From Physcomitrium patens (lineage: Eukaryota; Streptophyta; Bryopsida; Funariales; Funariaceae): DNA of 64,000 nucleotides. Within the stretch, counting starts at the first letter, position 1. Each line of letters starts with the position of its first letter. Position numbers and translations under genes: made by a program. Positions 49,101 through 60,872 of this stretch are shown here, one piece after another. Below the pieces are notes generated by a model that saw only the letters and a program-made list of their open reading frames with translations, was not told where the DNA came from and ran no database searches. The stretch spans positions 7,076,098-7,140,097 of the forward strand of contig NC_037270.1 of the NCBI RefSeq assembly GCF_000002425.4. Direction: 5' to 3'.

Positions 49101-50720
49101 GCAGGAGGCTCTGTGCTCCCATCCACAAGTGTGGAGACAGAGTAAAAAAGAATGTAAAGGGAAAGCAAATGGAATCCAGATGATGTACTTGTGTATGGGA
49201 GAAAATAAATAAAGAAATAGTTTTCTTTTTGCTAGCAAAGGATAGTTGTTGAGTACAAAGCACCACATCAGTCGTGACATAGACTAGCCCCTATTGCAAG
49301 GTCCCATGCATTATAAACTGGGAATGATAAGCAGCAGGCTTCCATCCACAGCCATGTGGAGACCCAAATCTTCAGCTTGAGGACTCAGTTGAAGGAAAAA
49401 CAAAAAACTGAGGGAAGCTACATGATGAAAGGCTTTTGACAAGCAGAAGAGGAGAAAGGTAACCCTAAAATGTATGAAGCAAGGAAGGCGGTGCTTTGTT
49501 GTTCATATTTGGAGCCTGGCATGGTCCAGCAGCAACTTTGCGTGCTTACTCACTTACCTGCCTATTTTTGTTTGCACCTGATCTCAGATTATTACTCCTA
49601 TGGAACATTCCAGAATAGGGTGAAAGGCCAGACCTCAAAGGACTCTTGAGGTTCTATAGTTCCTTAAACATCAGTTCTGTCCCCTCTCTTAAGGTTCATG
49701 TCACATTCATAAAGCACGGACCACTGACATGGACCCACGTGTCAGTTGGATTTACCTTGTGGCATGAGGGTGACGATTTTAGATGAATGATGTGGATGTA
49801 ATGATTCTGACAGTGGATGAATGATTCTTGTAGGTGATATCTGATATTTAGGCAACTATGCAGATAATAAACAAAGCATCCATATAAATACAGTCAATGC
49901 ATTCCTTGAAGCGATATTTCTTTCTTTCAAACAATAATCATAGAAATATGGATATTTTTTACTGTGTATTTACATGTGCATTATTTTAATCAATTCTCAA
50001 ATAAAGTTGAATTCCTTGATACACTTTTGAAATTGTACGATACCATGGCTATTTCAATATTCTACATTGACAAACATAATAATTAACCATGTCATATGAA
50101 ATGAATGTAATTAATAAAAAAAATTATTTATTTATTTATTAACAGGCGAAATAAAATGTGAAGCACATGTCCAAATGCAATGCGATTGTTTTATTTAGAA
50201 AACTAAAACAAAACATGTAAAAATTAAATTATAAGAGAATAAATTTCAAAGTCATGCTTCTTGGGGTCTCCCCATCTTCGGAACTTACGTGTTTCATAAT
50301 TATCCAAAATCAGTGCTACCCGTTGGGCGTAACGAGCGAAGCATCATGAGATGCATACAAACTTCATTTTTCCGCGGAATCCATAGTAACTTCTAACTAA
50401 GCACTCTATCTGCCAGCTCATGAAGTTTATAAATAGAACAAACTCAGTGTAACGACTGTCCTTTCTTATTTACTTATCATCCTTCCTTTTCCTGGTTGTC
50501 TACATTCCCTTCTTCATGTTCTTTTCTTGTATTTCCTTTTGTTTCCAAATTATATCCCTTTTCTGGGATTCCACACAATAGGGGGAAAAAAAAGTGTATT
50601 TTAAACGTGTTTCATTTTATCTCTCTCTTTTTGCATATATATATATATATATATATATGTGAAACTTAAGAAACAACCTTAGCTTGATCCTTAACATAGA
50701 ATCTGATTTTAACCATTAAA
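46101..50720. other. Intergenic region with microsatellites, no gene recognised
   Basis: It holds an (AT)n tract at about 46150-46205, a T-rich run near 46789-46817, (AAT)n at about 47751-47771, (GT)n at about 48641-48660 and (AT)n at about 50637-50658. Composition rises to moderate GC after about 47.6 kb. Short frames at 46375-46677 (minus) and 48689-48883 (plus) show no domain. Confidence 0.5.
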
Positions 50721-50929
50721 AATGATTAAATCCATGTGTGTAAAAAAACATAAATCCTTGGTTTCCAGATCAATGCACAAATACACAAACACATTGATTG
50801 GAGGAGTGTATATACAGTACTTCGATGAATTACCCAATGAGACACACTTATATAGTACAAGTATTCGTATTCATACGATACATGTACACACAACACCAAA
50901 GCGTGACGATAGACTCCGTTGGTGCATGT

Positions 50930-53505
50930 CAGGGAGTTGTAATCGTGATGATCCGAACGACGTCATTCATCAGATCTCATCTAACGGTCACACGGCCTCG
51001 GCGTCCGGGGATCCGTTCACACGGGCAACGCCCGACCACCACATCCAAAGACTGGCGCGCTATAGGGGGGGGGGGGGGGGGGGGGGGGGCCCCAAAGTTT
51101 CTCCCCGGGCATGCACCCACATGTGCTCCCCCGATCGTAAAGCTATCGCTCGTCCCTCCTGTCAGGGGCGAGCTCTGCAAAGGGGAGGTGTGCAGGAATC
51201 TGTCATGAGTGCTATCGCCATTTCTGTTCGCTATAAGTGGCTGGGGTCGATGCCTACCTTTCAATCGAACTCCGCCTCCTCTGTCACGATTGTGTCGGTG
51301 CGTGGGCTCGTGTCCCATTTCCAGCTAACATCCCTGCCGAGTGTTGGCAATTGCGTATGTGGATAGATACCCGAGGCGATGAAAACTTGTCTGTTAAGGA
51401 GTGCATTTAGTGAGTCGGAGCTGCACTGCACCCTTCTGGCGTGATGCTGGCGAAGTTGGTGCCTGACTTATTGGTTGGTGGAGTTTGGGAAGCTGATATT
51501 GCACCGCGAGGGAGCAGGTTGCTGAGGTGAGACAAGGCGGTTGCAAACAGGAGCTGCTTAACAGTAAACCTCAGGTTAGTTTACCGTGCACTGCGCAAGG
51601 TCTAAACCTGGTGTAGCTGGTTGCCCACCTCAGGGTCAGCTGTCGTTTGGGTAGTTTGATGGAGAATTGGCATTTTGGAGAAGTAGTGGATTCTCTCAAC
51701 CCAGTTTGTGACAGTGGTGGCGGAGACTGGAAATCGTCTTCCAGATGGTTGTTCTTCGAAGAGACGTCCGTATCGATGGACCCAGTTTGAAATCGTAACC
51801 CGCAAGACCTAGTTGGAGTAAGTCGGTTTTCTGGCATGTCATTGTGGCAGGTCGGAAGGTGTTCTTGTTGCATCCCAGTTGCTTGCTAATACTCAACCGT
51901 AGCTTCCAAATTTAGAACGATTTCGGTTGGATATTCTGGATTATGGATCAACCCCAATACGTCACAATTGGTCTTCATAATTCAAGCTGTAACTATTTAT
52001 CAACCTTAATTGCTTCCCTTGTGGGCTTGATTATTCATAAGGAACCTTGTCGACTTCATTCATGTTGAGCTTAGTTCTTTTGTGGTTGGAAGCACCGCGA
52101 GGTCTTAGTATTTGACTTCTCCTGCATGAAGCAGAGCAGCTGGAGAAATTTTGGTGTATCTGAGATATTGAGTCAAATTTTAGTATTCATGCACCTCGGC
52201 TTTGATGGGTTCAGATTTAAAACGTGGAATTTTTACTGTATTCACAAACCAAATGACCTTCTTCTTCCCGCCCGGTATAGATTGAATTTTTCTTGTCAGA
52301 CCGATGAACTGTAGTATTTATTGGTCTAGCTGTGAGTTCGGGGTTTTGTTTTACGTTATCTTTCTACCTATATCCTCTTCTTGAATTCCACCTGCACTGG
52401 TGTGTTCAAACAGTTATAGCTGTGACGCATCATAATTTGTTGTGAGCACAGCTAAGTATCGATAGAACATGCGATTTAGCACCTGACACAATTGAGAACT
52501 GGAAGATTATCTTACTAGTTCCATTCAGTTGCCTGAGATTCCTCTTATGGAATGGGAGCCAGCATCCTTCTGTTCTCTGAAAGAGCACGATTTCTGCAAA
52601 GAAATCAACGGATTAACGACGGCTACGTAATACTTTTCCAGCGAGTGATGATGACATCGTCTTGTTAGTTAATTTATCTGCCAGTGAAGGGGGAATCAGT
52701 CTCTTGTCGGTACTTTCCACTCGGCTATCGTCATGTATATAGAACTGTCCTAAGATACAAGAGGGTGTTGGTTGCTAAGAATAGTGTTCAGCTCTCTGAG
52801 CTTTTTGCTTTAGTGAAGCACGCCGAATTCTTATTGTTACTTGTGTTACATGCATTTGATGCTTCTTACTAGTTGTGTAGCATCCGTCTTTTACGAAATA
52901 GTACAATCTCGGCTTCACCATCTGCCTTAGATTTGACCACGATGGTCTCAAAGTTTTATTGAAAACAGATTTTCTAAAATTAGCAAAGATAACATTTGCT
53001 CGTGATCATCAACATGGACTGACTCAATTGTCGTAAAGAATCAATATCACTTTCTCCCGTTTGTCGTTGTATAGTCTTGCATACATACGTGGCAAATACT
53101 TGAGGGTGATAATAGCTATTTTCTATTTAGCATCTTGATAGCGTCATTTGAATACCAGCTGAGTGGCATGGAGACCTTCTGTCGTCTATTGCTATCCGGT
53201 TCTGCCCTGCAAGTTAATTTGTTGGGCAATAAAAACTTGGAATTAAGAAAGAAATGAGTATCTATCCGGTACGGGGGGTAGAAGATAATTTATTCTCATT
53301 ATACAATTCCATAAAACCCTCCCACCTGCCATGCGATGAGTTACTGTAAGCATGATTTCTGTTCAATCTTTGAATTTCCTTTTTGCAGTTTGTGAGCGTG
53401 GGTTACTAGTTGTAGAATGGTTATATTTTCCTCAATCATTGCGAACTGGACCTTACATAAGGCGTGCCCTTGATTTTGCTTTGTTTTCAGTTGCACGAGT
53501 CAACG
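50930..53505 (+). promoter_or_regulatory. Upstream region and likely 5' UTR intron of the subtilase gene
   Basis: A CpG-rich block with GACGTCAT-type and CACGTG-like elements could be a promoter. Directly before the coding region, TTTTGCTTTGTTTTCAG ends at 53490 and is a strong 3' splice site 15 bases ahead of the ATG, so an intron in the 5' UTR is likely. Candidate 5' splice sites exist (for example GAGGTGAGA near 51530) but cannot be chosen without transcripts. Confidence 0.45.
51065..51089 (+). repeat. 25-base G homopolymer
   Basis: An uninterrupted run of 25 G followed by CCCC, inside a local GC-rich, CpG-rich stretch (about 50930-51370) that is unlike the rest of the window. It is either a real G-quadruplex-prone tract or an assembly or sequencing artefact. 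Confidence 0.9.
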
Positions 53506-55842
53506 ATGGGAAAGACTGCTGGGGCGTTGGCCCTCTTGGGGTTCTGGATGCTTGTAGCCGGATTGGGTGAGTCCTTTTCAATGGATTCCACGGACTCGTT
53601 GTATATTGTTCAGGTTGATCATAATACTCTCACCAGCTCAGTGGGCTACCTTGAAATGACGACGTCAAGGTACAGCCAGATGTTGCAGTCGGTTAGGCGC
53701 AAAGATTCGAATGATGTACCAACGGCTCATCTAGTGCATGTTTACCATAACATCTTTCATGGATTTTCTGCTCGGCTTACATTCCAGGAGGCAGAGGCCT
53801 TAAAAAACATGGACGGAGTGCTTGGCGTTTATCCTGATACAGTAAGACACTTGCATACCACACACACTCCCGAATTCCTGGGCTTGTCTAGCACGGAGGG
53901 TCTGTGGCCAGAGAGCAACTTTGGCGACGATGTAATTGTTGGCGTTCTAGATTCAGGAGTGTGGCCGGAGGGTGAAAGTTTTAGTGACAAGGGACTGGGG
54001 CCCGTCCCATCTCGTTGGAAAGGGTCATGTCAGTCAGGTCCTGATTTCAATGTCTCTCTTTGCAACAATAAGATCATTGGCGCTAGATACTTCTCTGCTG
54101 GGTATGAAGCGGCCACGGGTCCCATGAATGATACTATCGAGTCTAGGTCACCCAGAGATACGGAAGGACATGGAACTCACACGGCGTCTACGGCAGCAGG
54201 GTCCCCGGTAGAGAAAGCAAGTCTGAACGAGTTAGCTGAAGGAACTGCCAGGGGCATGGCATCCAAAGCCCGGATTGCAGTGTACAAAATTTGTTGGGAA
54301 AGAGGGTGCTATGACTCCGACATTGCTGCTGCTTTTGATCAGGCCGTAGCAGATGGGGTGGACGTGATCTCTCTGTCAGTTGGTGGCGGCGTTGTCCCAT
54401 ACTATCAGGACTCTATTGCAATTGGTGCATTTGGGGCCATGAAAAAGGGTATCTTTGTATCTTGCTCAGCTGGAAACTCTGGCCCAGGACGCATGACTGT
54501 GTCTAACATTGCCCCCTGGGTGGTAACTGTAGCAGCGAGTACTTTGGACAGAAAGTTTCCTGCCGGTGTGGAGCTTGGAAATAATCAGACAATTAGTGGA
54601 GTCTCTTTGTACCGTGGAAGTGCCTCGGATGAGGAGTTCACTGGTTTGGTCTATGGAGGCGACGTGGCGTCAACCAACGTTACTTATGGTTCTCAGTGCT
54701 TGGAGGGTTCCTTGGATCCCTCTCTTGTGAAGGGAAAAATTGTATTGTGCGACAGAGGAGGAAATGGGCGGGTTGCTAAAGGTGCGGTAGTCATGGGTGC
54801 TGGAGGCTTTGGCATGATCCTGACGAACACTCCTGTGGATGGAGAGGGCCTTCTCGCAGATAGCCATATCTTGCCTGCTACCCTTGTGGGTGCTACGGGT
54901 GGGGCCACCATCAAAAGCTACATCAAATCCTCAAACAGTCCTGTTGCGAAGTTTAAGTTCGGAGGAACGCAACTAGATGTGAAACCTGCACCCGTTGTAG
55001 CTTCTTTCTCCTCTCGTGGGCCCAACTCCTTGACTCCTAAAGTTTTAAAGCCCGATATTACTGGACCTGGAGTGAACATCCTGGCAGCTTGGACTGGCCG
55101 TGTGGGTCCGAGCGGATTGGCTTTTGACAACAGGAGAGTAAAGTTCAACATCATCTCAGGAACTTCGATGTCGTGTCCCCATATCAGTGGATTGGGAGCT
55201 TTATTGAGGGGAGCCCATCCAACATGGAGCCCATCAGCGATAAAGTCGGCTATAATGACTACGGCTACCGTTCTTGACAACAAAAATAGTATCTTGACTG
55301 ACGAGGCCACCACAACTGAGGCAACTCCCTTTCATTTTGGCTCTGGACACGTGCAACCTGAGAGAGCCTTGAAACCAGGTTTGGTATATGACATGAGCCC
55401 CCAGGATTATGTGAATTTTCTCTGTGCAGTGGGTTATTCACCTAAAAGGATTCAGATTTTTACAAACGAGCCCGTCACCTGTCCAAGGACAGCCGTCCGA
55501 GTTGAGGACATGAATTACCCTTCATTTTCAGCAGTCCTCAAGCACTCTTCATCTACGCCAACTCTGACGACTAACTTTACGAGGACGGTGACGAATGTTG
55601 GATTTGCTAATTCTACGTACTCCGCTTCTATTATTTCCCCTGATGACATTACCGTCACTGTGAAACCGGAGCAGCTGACCTTTAGCGCAGAAGGCGAGAA
55701 GCAGAGTTTTACTCTGGTGGTCTCGGCTACAAGTAATCCCATCAGCACTGTGGTGGGTGCTTCTGAAACGAAATTTGCATTCTTAGTGTGGACAGATGGA
55801 AGCCACGTTGTTCAGAGTCCCATTGCCATCACTGTTGAATAG
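53506..55842 (+). CDS. Subtilisin-like serine protease, plant SBT1 type, intronless
   Basis: 778 residues, a normal length for plant subtilases. The start at 53506 gives a signal peptide (MGKTAGALALLGFWMLVAGLG, to about residue 25); the frame upstream runs into a splice acceptor. Order: inhibitor I9 propeptide (about 31-115); mature start near TTHTPEFLGL (118); S8 catalytic domain with Asp149 (VLDSGVW), His222 (GHGTHT), oxyanion Asn324 (SAGNSG) and Ser554 (GTSMSCPH); a PA domain inserted between Asn and Ser (about 375-485, GKIVLCDRGG); and a C-terminal fibronectin-III-like domain (about 669-776, MNYPSFSA, TRTVTNVG). All catalytic residues are present, so an active secreted endopeptidase is expected, acting in apoplast or cell wall on proteins or peptide precursors. 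The substrate cannot be read from sequence. The SBT1 subgroup is inferred from overall motif likeness. Confidence 0.96.
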   Translation: MGKTAGALALLGFWMLVAGLGESFSMDSTDSLYIVQVDHNTLTSSVGYLEMTTSRYSQMLQSVRRKDSNDVPTAHLVHVYHNIFHGFSARLTFQEAEALKNMDGVLGVYPDTVRHLHTTHTPEFLGLSSTEGLWPESNFGDDVIVGVLDSGVWPEGESFSDKGLGPVPSRWKGSCQSGPDFNVSLCNNKIIGARYFSAGYEAATGPMNDTIESRSPRDTEGHGTHTASTAAGSPVEKASLNELAEGTARGMASKARIAVYKICWERGCYDSDIAAAFDQAVADGVDVISLSVGGGVVPYYQDSIAIGAFGAMKKGIFVSCSAGNSGPGRMTVSNIAPWVVTVAASTLDRKFPAGVELGNNQTISGVSLYRGSASDEEFTGLVYGGDVASTNVTYGSQCLEGSLDPSLVKGKIVLCDRGGNGRVAKGAVVMGAGGFGMILTNTPVDGEGLLADSHILPATLVGATGGATIKSYIKSSNSPVAKFKFGGTQLDVKPAPVVASFSSRGPNSLTPKVLKPDITGPGVNILAAWTGRVGPSGLAFDNRRVKFNIISGTSMSCPHISGLGALLRGAHPTWSPSAIKSAIMTTATVLDNKNSILTDEATTTEATPFHFGSGHVQPERALKPGLVYDMSPQDYVNFLCAVGYSPKRIQIFTNEPVTCPRTAVRVEDMNYPSFSAVLKHSSSTPTLTTNFTRTVTNVGFANSTYSASIISPDDITVTVKPEQLTFSAEGEKQSFTLVVSATSNPISTVVGASETKFAFLVWTDGSHVVQSPIAITVE

Positions 55843-56620
55843 ATAGTTGATAACCAATTCTTTGGACTTTTTTGCGCCTGCTTGTAGGTGCATTATGGCT
55901 GTAATTAAGTAAGTTCTGTACAGAGTCTCAACTGGATGAAGTTAGATCCTTCCTATGCCGGCTGCGCTTCATTAAGTCTCCAGCTTCTAAACGTACCGTC
56001 CATGATTTACGTCATTCATTGTGTGCTCAATGTTGAAAGTTGTACGTTGTTTTCTTTCTGGTCATAGTAGTTTGTTGGTTTCCAACTGCAGTCATTATTT
56101 GTATCAGGCATCCATGCTACCCATGCTACTGGTTCTGTATCTTTCTCTCTAAACAAGCTTAACAAATAAAAGCTTTTCTAGCTGTGCACAATAATTACTT
56201 CTTAGTGTTCAAATGTCTCCCGCTAGTCGATCGTGGCATTTCAGAGTCTTTACTTGCACAACTCCAAGTGCAGCAGCGCTGGCAGGAATGAGGAGTTTTT
56301 GCTTAATGCATGAAGTTACAGTCTATAGTTCGTATTGAGAATGTGTAAAGTGAAACTTGTTAAAGGAGATCTGTCTATCTAAAGTTGTTTTGGACACAAT
56401 GTTGATAAGCTTGTGACATGGAGGATGACATCGTTCTAAATTCGGATTCTGTCTGACTTGTACGGAAATGCTGGTACTAGATGCGACAATGAATGTTATA
56501 TGCTAAGTCGTGTAATATTGTAAACTTCGACTGTTGCACATGCCATGGTAACGAAGTTTGCATTATGTACGCTAAAAAGCACACTACTATGATTAATCAA
56601 ATAATCAAAGTCTATGCTCA
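55843..56620 (+). other. 3' UTR and flank of the subtilase gene
   Basis: Moderate-GC sequence continues about 0.75 kb past the stop. An AATAAA signal lies at about 56165 (AACAAATAAAAGC), a plausible polyadenylation signal. No further gene. Confidence 0.5.
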
Positions 56621-57014
56621 ATCTTAAAGTATCAAGAATAAATAAGCAACTGAGCAGTCAGAAAGCATTATAATTACATCTATATCCATGCAACTACATG
56701 GAAAAATATTTTTTTCGTCAACTTCTTTGTGATTTTTCATTAGAAAATAAATGATAAAATCAACAAAACAGACAAACAAGTTTGATGTTTTTACTAAGCT
56801 TGGTAAATTTTTGCTGTTCTAAATGATTGGAAGTTATGAGAAATTAAAAGAAAATATCTTCATTACTAACAATCATAATAGAATGTATATATCCTCTATT
56901 GCCATTTATGCAAGTGTGTGATTTTTACACTTTTATTTATTTTATTTTTAAAAGTTTATATACAGCAATTATGTAAATGATATTGTCTTCAAAAGATCTA
57001 AAATATGGTTGGTA

Positions 57015-57051
<37 letters not shown>

Positions 57052-58943
57052 ACACTAGTCATCTTAATGTTAAGAAAAAAAAAGTGTAATAAAAATTTGT
57101 AAAATATTATTTAATATACTTTTATTTACTTAAATTTGTCTTCTAATGATAGCAGTGGATCATAATACAGTCCATAAAATGTTTCAAAAAAAAGAAGTCA
57201 ATATTTGAATTATAAATTTAATTATTTCTATATGCTTGTGAAGTAGTAAATAATTGCACTAATATAAGATAGAAATAAGCTCTGACTAATAATGATTAAC
57301 AATGTACATAAAAGAATGTTCTATTTTTTAAAAGAAAAATATTAAAACGTAATATCTACTAATAATTAGCAATGTGGATTTTTATAAAATAAATCACAAA
57401 ATACTTTCAATTTTGAAAATTTTAAAATCTTAGATTAAATCCTTGAATATTATGCTTTTTTATTTTGTTAATGGCAATCAAAATTAGATATTTTTTTTTC
57501 TCATTTATGAAAAAAAATTGGTAATTAATTTCATCAATACATTAATAACATTTGATTTTTGTTTTTAATAGCTTTTAATGTAGTTGGACTAAGTTTTACA
57601 TCATTACTAAGAATTGAAAACTTAACAGATTTTTGTAAATGGATATAGTTTTAAAAATTTAGATAAAATAATTTTTTATTATTATAATTCATTATTTTAC
57701 AAATTAAAGATGTTAAATAGACTAGTAAATTCGATGAAAATAATAATAATTTATATGCTTTAGAGATAGAGAGAAGAAGTACAAAGCTTCTATTTTTAAT
57801 TTGGAATAAAAATTCTATTTGTAAAATTGCATAGAATGAAATAGTAAAATAAATGGTAATGAAATGACAGAACACTTTTCATTTTGAGAGAATAATTATT
57901 CTAGTGTCTATTCACACCTTATATATTCTAACAACAATATGTGAAATTTAAGAAAATTAAATGATATGATTATAAATCTAATTGTAAAACATAATTAACA
58001 AACAAATATAACACTAATTTATATATTTTTTAAAAGTCTTAAATCCTTTTTTATTTTAATTTTATTTAGGATACATTTAATATTATAATCACATGCATCA
58101 AAATGTCAAAATAGAGAGATATAGGATATTCTGCCATTTGTGGCACTATTATTTTTCTTTAATTATCAATTAGTAAATTTAACTAAATTTCTATTTTTTC
58201 ACAAATAATATTAGCATAGAATGCATAAAATAACAAGAAAATAAAACTTCATTCTAAAAGAAAAATAAATTTAATTAATCAAGATTAAATTTTATATAAT
58301 TATATTATTTTAATTTTAATTAAAAATAATTATATAAAGATATATATTAAAAAATAATGATATAATAATATACTGAATACTTTTAAAATGTTAATCTTAA
58401 AAAAGCATTTGATGTACAAAAACTAGACATTGGTATAACTCCAATATATATTATTAAAAAAAAATTATATATATGTATACATATAAATTATATATATATA
58501 TATATATATAAAATTATATATATATATACATACAATAATTTTTTTCCACTACCATCACAATTTACCATCCACTCAACATATCTTTTTTATTTCTTTGATG
58601 CCAATTATTATTTTTTTATTAATGTTTTCAATATGTTTTATTTTTTATAAATTATTTTGAAAATAAATTTAATATTAATAAAATATAAATATAATAACTA
58701 ATAAGAATAGATTTATTTATTTTTTCAATTTACTATGATATTGAATATTAAATTAATTAAATATAATTTAATATATAATTATAAATAAATAATTATAAAA
58801 AAAATCCACTTTTTATTTAACATTGACAAAAGGTGTAGGTGATATGTATTAGACGCAGGTTGTAGTAGCAATAACAAAAATTGTAATGGCATGTGGCTAA
58901 TAGTAGATTGTGGTAACAACAACATAAAGTGTGGTGGCATTAG

Positions 58944-58985
<42 letters not shown>

Positions 58986-59521
58986 CTTGTTAAAGCTATA
59001 CTCCAACTTTGTTATAGCTACATCCTTCTTTTCCACCTCATGATTTATTTTTGTACAAATTCCATATCCCTCACTCCATTTCTATCTCATATCTCCATTC
59101 TTGTACTCCGACCTTGCTACTTTGGCCCTACTTTGCTACTTTGTCTCACATTCTTTGTTTCCACTCCATGCCCACTTTCTTCAACCTCCATCCCCTACTT
59201 CCAATCCCACCGTCCTAGTCCAATCCTTGATTCCAAATAATATAGAACTCTAATCTCTTCAAAACTTCATTTAAGTTCATTAATTAATTCATTTGCATAA
59301 TTCCATATTTTTAAGGTTTATTTTTTAGACTTCTATAGATTAGTCAAATTTTAATTTATGGAAATTTATTGTTTGTGTGGATTTTAAAAGCTTTCTTTGG
59401 CAAATTTGACCATGGTTCTATAAACATTGTATTAAATAGTCTTTTTAATAATGAACTATAGGATAGTTAGCCTTTTAAAAATGCAAGTACATGATATTAT
59501 TCCATATTAATGGTATTTATA

Positions 59522-59571
<50 letters not shown>

Positions 59572-59972
59572 TATAATTCATAAATATAATTTAAAGTTGA
59601 TAAAATAATAAAACATGAAAAAAAAAATATAATATTTGATTTTTGGAATTAAACAACAATAACCACATAAAAGCTAGAAGTATTTTTTTGATGTGAAACT
59701 TTCTAAAGTAGAGTAAAAAATACTTGAAAGAATATCGAAAATTTTGTTCTTACATTAATTTTGTAATGTAGAGTTTTTGTTGTATTGTATTTTTAAGTAA
59801 TATATTTGCATGTATTATTTGATTTTTTTTTAACATAAATTAATAAATATCTTAAAGATATTTCAATCATTCATTCATCTAATTTTATATTATTAAAAAT
59901 ATAAAATTTTAATATTCATTATATTTAAATATTAAAAATTTTCTTTATTTATATATTATTTTTACAAATAAG
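56621..59972. other. AT-rich region with several (AT)n tracts
   Basis: AT microsatellites lie at about 57017-57044, 58490-58530, 58948-58981 and 59525-59567. Near 58858-58952 two imperfect about 50-bp units (TTGTAGTAGCAATAACAAAA and ATTGTGGTAACAACAACATA) form a short tandem repeat. No gene; the frame at 59040-59240 is low-complexity Ser/Pro/Leu coding without a domain. Confidence 0.5.
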
Positions 59973-60439
59973 TGTTACAAATATTAAACAAGAAGATTTT
60001 AGGAGTATTTTTAGAATATTCTATTAGATTTTAGAAGGCTCCAAAAGATTCACAAAAGATTTTTAAAAGATTTTAGAAGGTTCTTAGAATATTTGAGTAA
60101 GTTCTAAAAAGTTCTAAAAAGATTAAGAAAGTTGTCCAAGAAGCTTTTTAGGATTGCTTTATCTTCAAGCAACTTAAAACCTTTTCAAGAAGCTTCCTAA
60201 AGTTGCTTCATCTTCAAGCAATATGGATTTTTTTCTAGAAGCTTTATAATACCTAGTATATATTGGAGTTGAAGTTGAGGAGATCTTTAGTCTTGACAAT
60301 ACATCTCTTCAAGCTTTAGCTTACTTTTCTTAGTATTGAACTTGTATTCATCTAATTTAATCAAGTTTTTGTTAACTCTCTTGTTAAAACTCTTCCATTC
60401 AACTTCTTGTTTGATCTCTTGTATAGTGTATCTGTGTCA
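59973..60439 (+). repeat. 5' LTR of element G1 (second self-priming candidate)
   Basis: It starts TGTTACAAATATTAAAC and ends CTGTGTCA, with a TATATATTGG box near 60257. Downstream come GT, a TTGTCAAAC primer-like site (60442-60450), a GTGGATTATC leader motif (60494) and a protease fragment, so this is the 5' LTR of a gypsy element. It is a different sequence family from the A/B LTR. The left boundary is inferred. Confidence 0.55.
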
Positions 60440-60441
60440 GT

Positions 60442-60450
60442 TTGTCAAAC
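60442..60450 (+). promoter_or_regulatory. Putative self-priming primer-binding site of element G1
   Basis: TTGTCAAAC follows the LTR end (GTGTCA) and a GT dinucleotide. TTGTCAA is complementary to TTGACAA at 60293-60299, about 36 bp downstream of the TATA box. It shows the same spacing rule as family 1, but the pairing is only 7-8 bases. Confidence 0.4.
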
Positions 60451-60559
60451 TTGCTTTCTTATCAATACTAGGGCTTCACTCTTCTTGATAAAAAGTGGAT
60501 TATCTTGCTTCTTGGAGGTATTTAAGGACTTTAGAGATTATAAAATATTCTCTTTTAAA

Positions 60560-60866
60560 TTTTTATTATTTAAAAAGTAATATTATTTATGACACCATAC
60601 TACTAAAAATATCATTTTATGGCTATAATAGAAAAATAATATTCAATATTATTAGAACCTCAACTAATCCTATAATTTTAGGAATTTTGTGGTTAAAAAG
60701 ATATAATCCATCTATAGATTGGAGATGTCATAAGATTTAATTTCCTATAGAATCTCTTCATGCAAAACCTATCAAGAGGTCATTAACAATAAAGTCCTTA
60801 TTTCTAGGAGCAAGGGCATTTATGAAGGCAACTAAGAAGGAAAAGTTATTTTTTTATTTATGCAAC
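60560..60866 (+). pseudogene. Protease remnant of element G1
   Basis: The open stretch (within 60495-60740) encodes KIIFNIIRTSTNPIILGILW and LKRYNPSIDW, matching the C-terminal protease of elements A and B (FNVIKSPSNSIILGLLWLKRYNP). It follows the leader directly, so gag and the catalytic protease half are deleted, as in element A. The fragment is interrupted by X copy 4. Confidence 0.65.
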
Positions 60867-60872
60867 TCCAAC

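Noticed and set aside
50722..51366. Overlapping long frames (up to 214 codons) around the poly-G tract
   Set aside because: Three overlapping frames on both strands run through a homopolymer giving poly-Gly or poly-Pro. This is a product of local GC-rich composition, not a gene.
54188..55748. Minus-strand frames opposite the subtilase
   Set aside because: Shadows of a GC-richer coding region; no independent signal.
59040..59240. 66-codon Ser/Pro/Leu-rich frame
   Set aside because: Composition follows a local pyrimidine-rich tract with short internal repetition.
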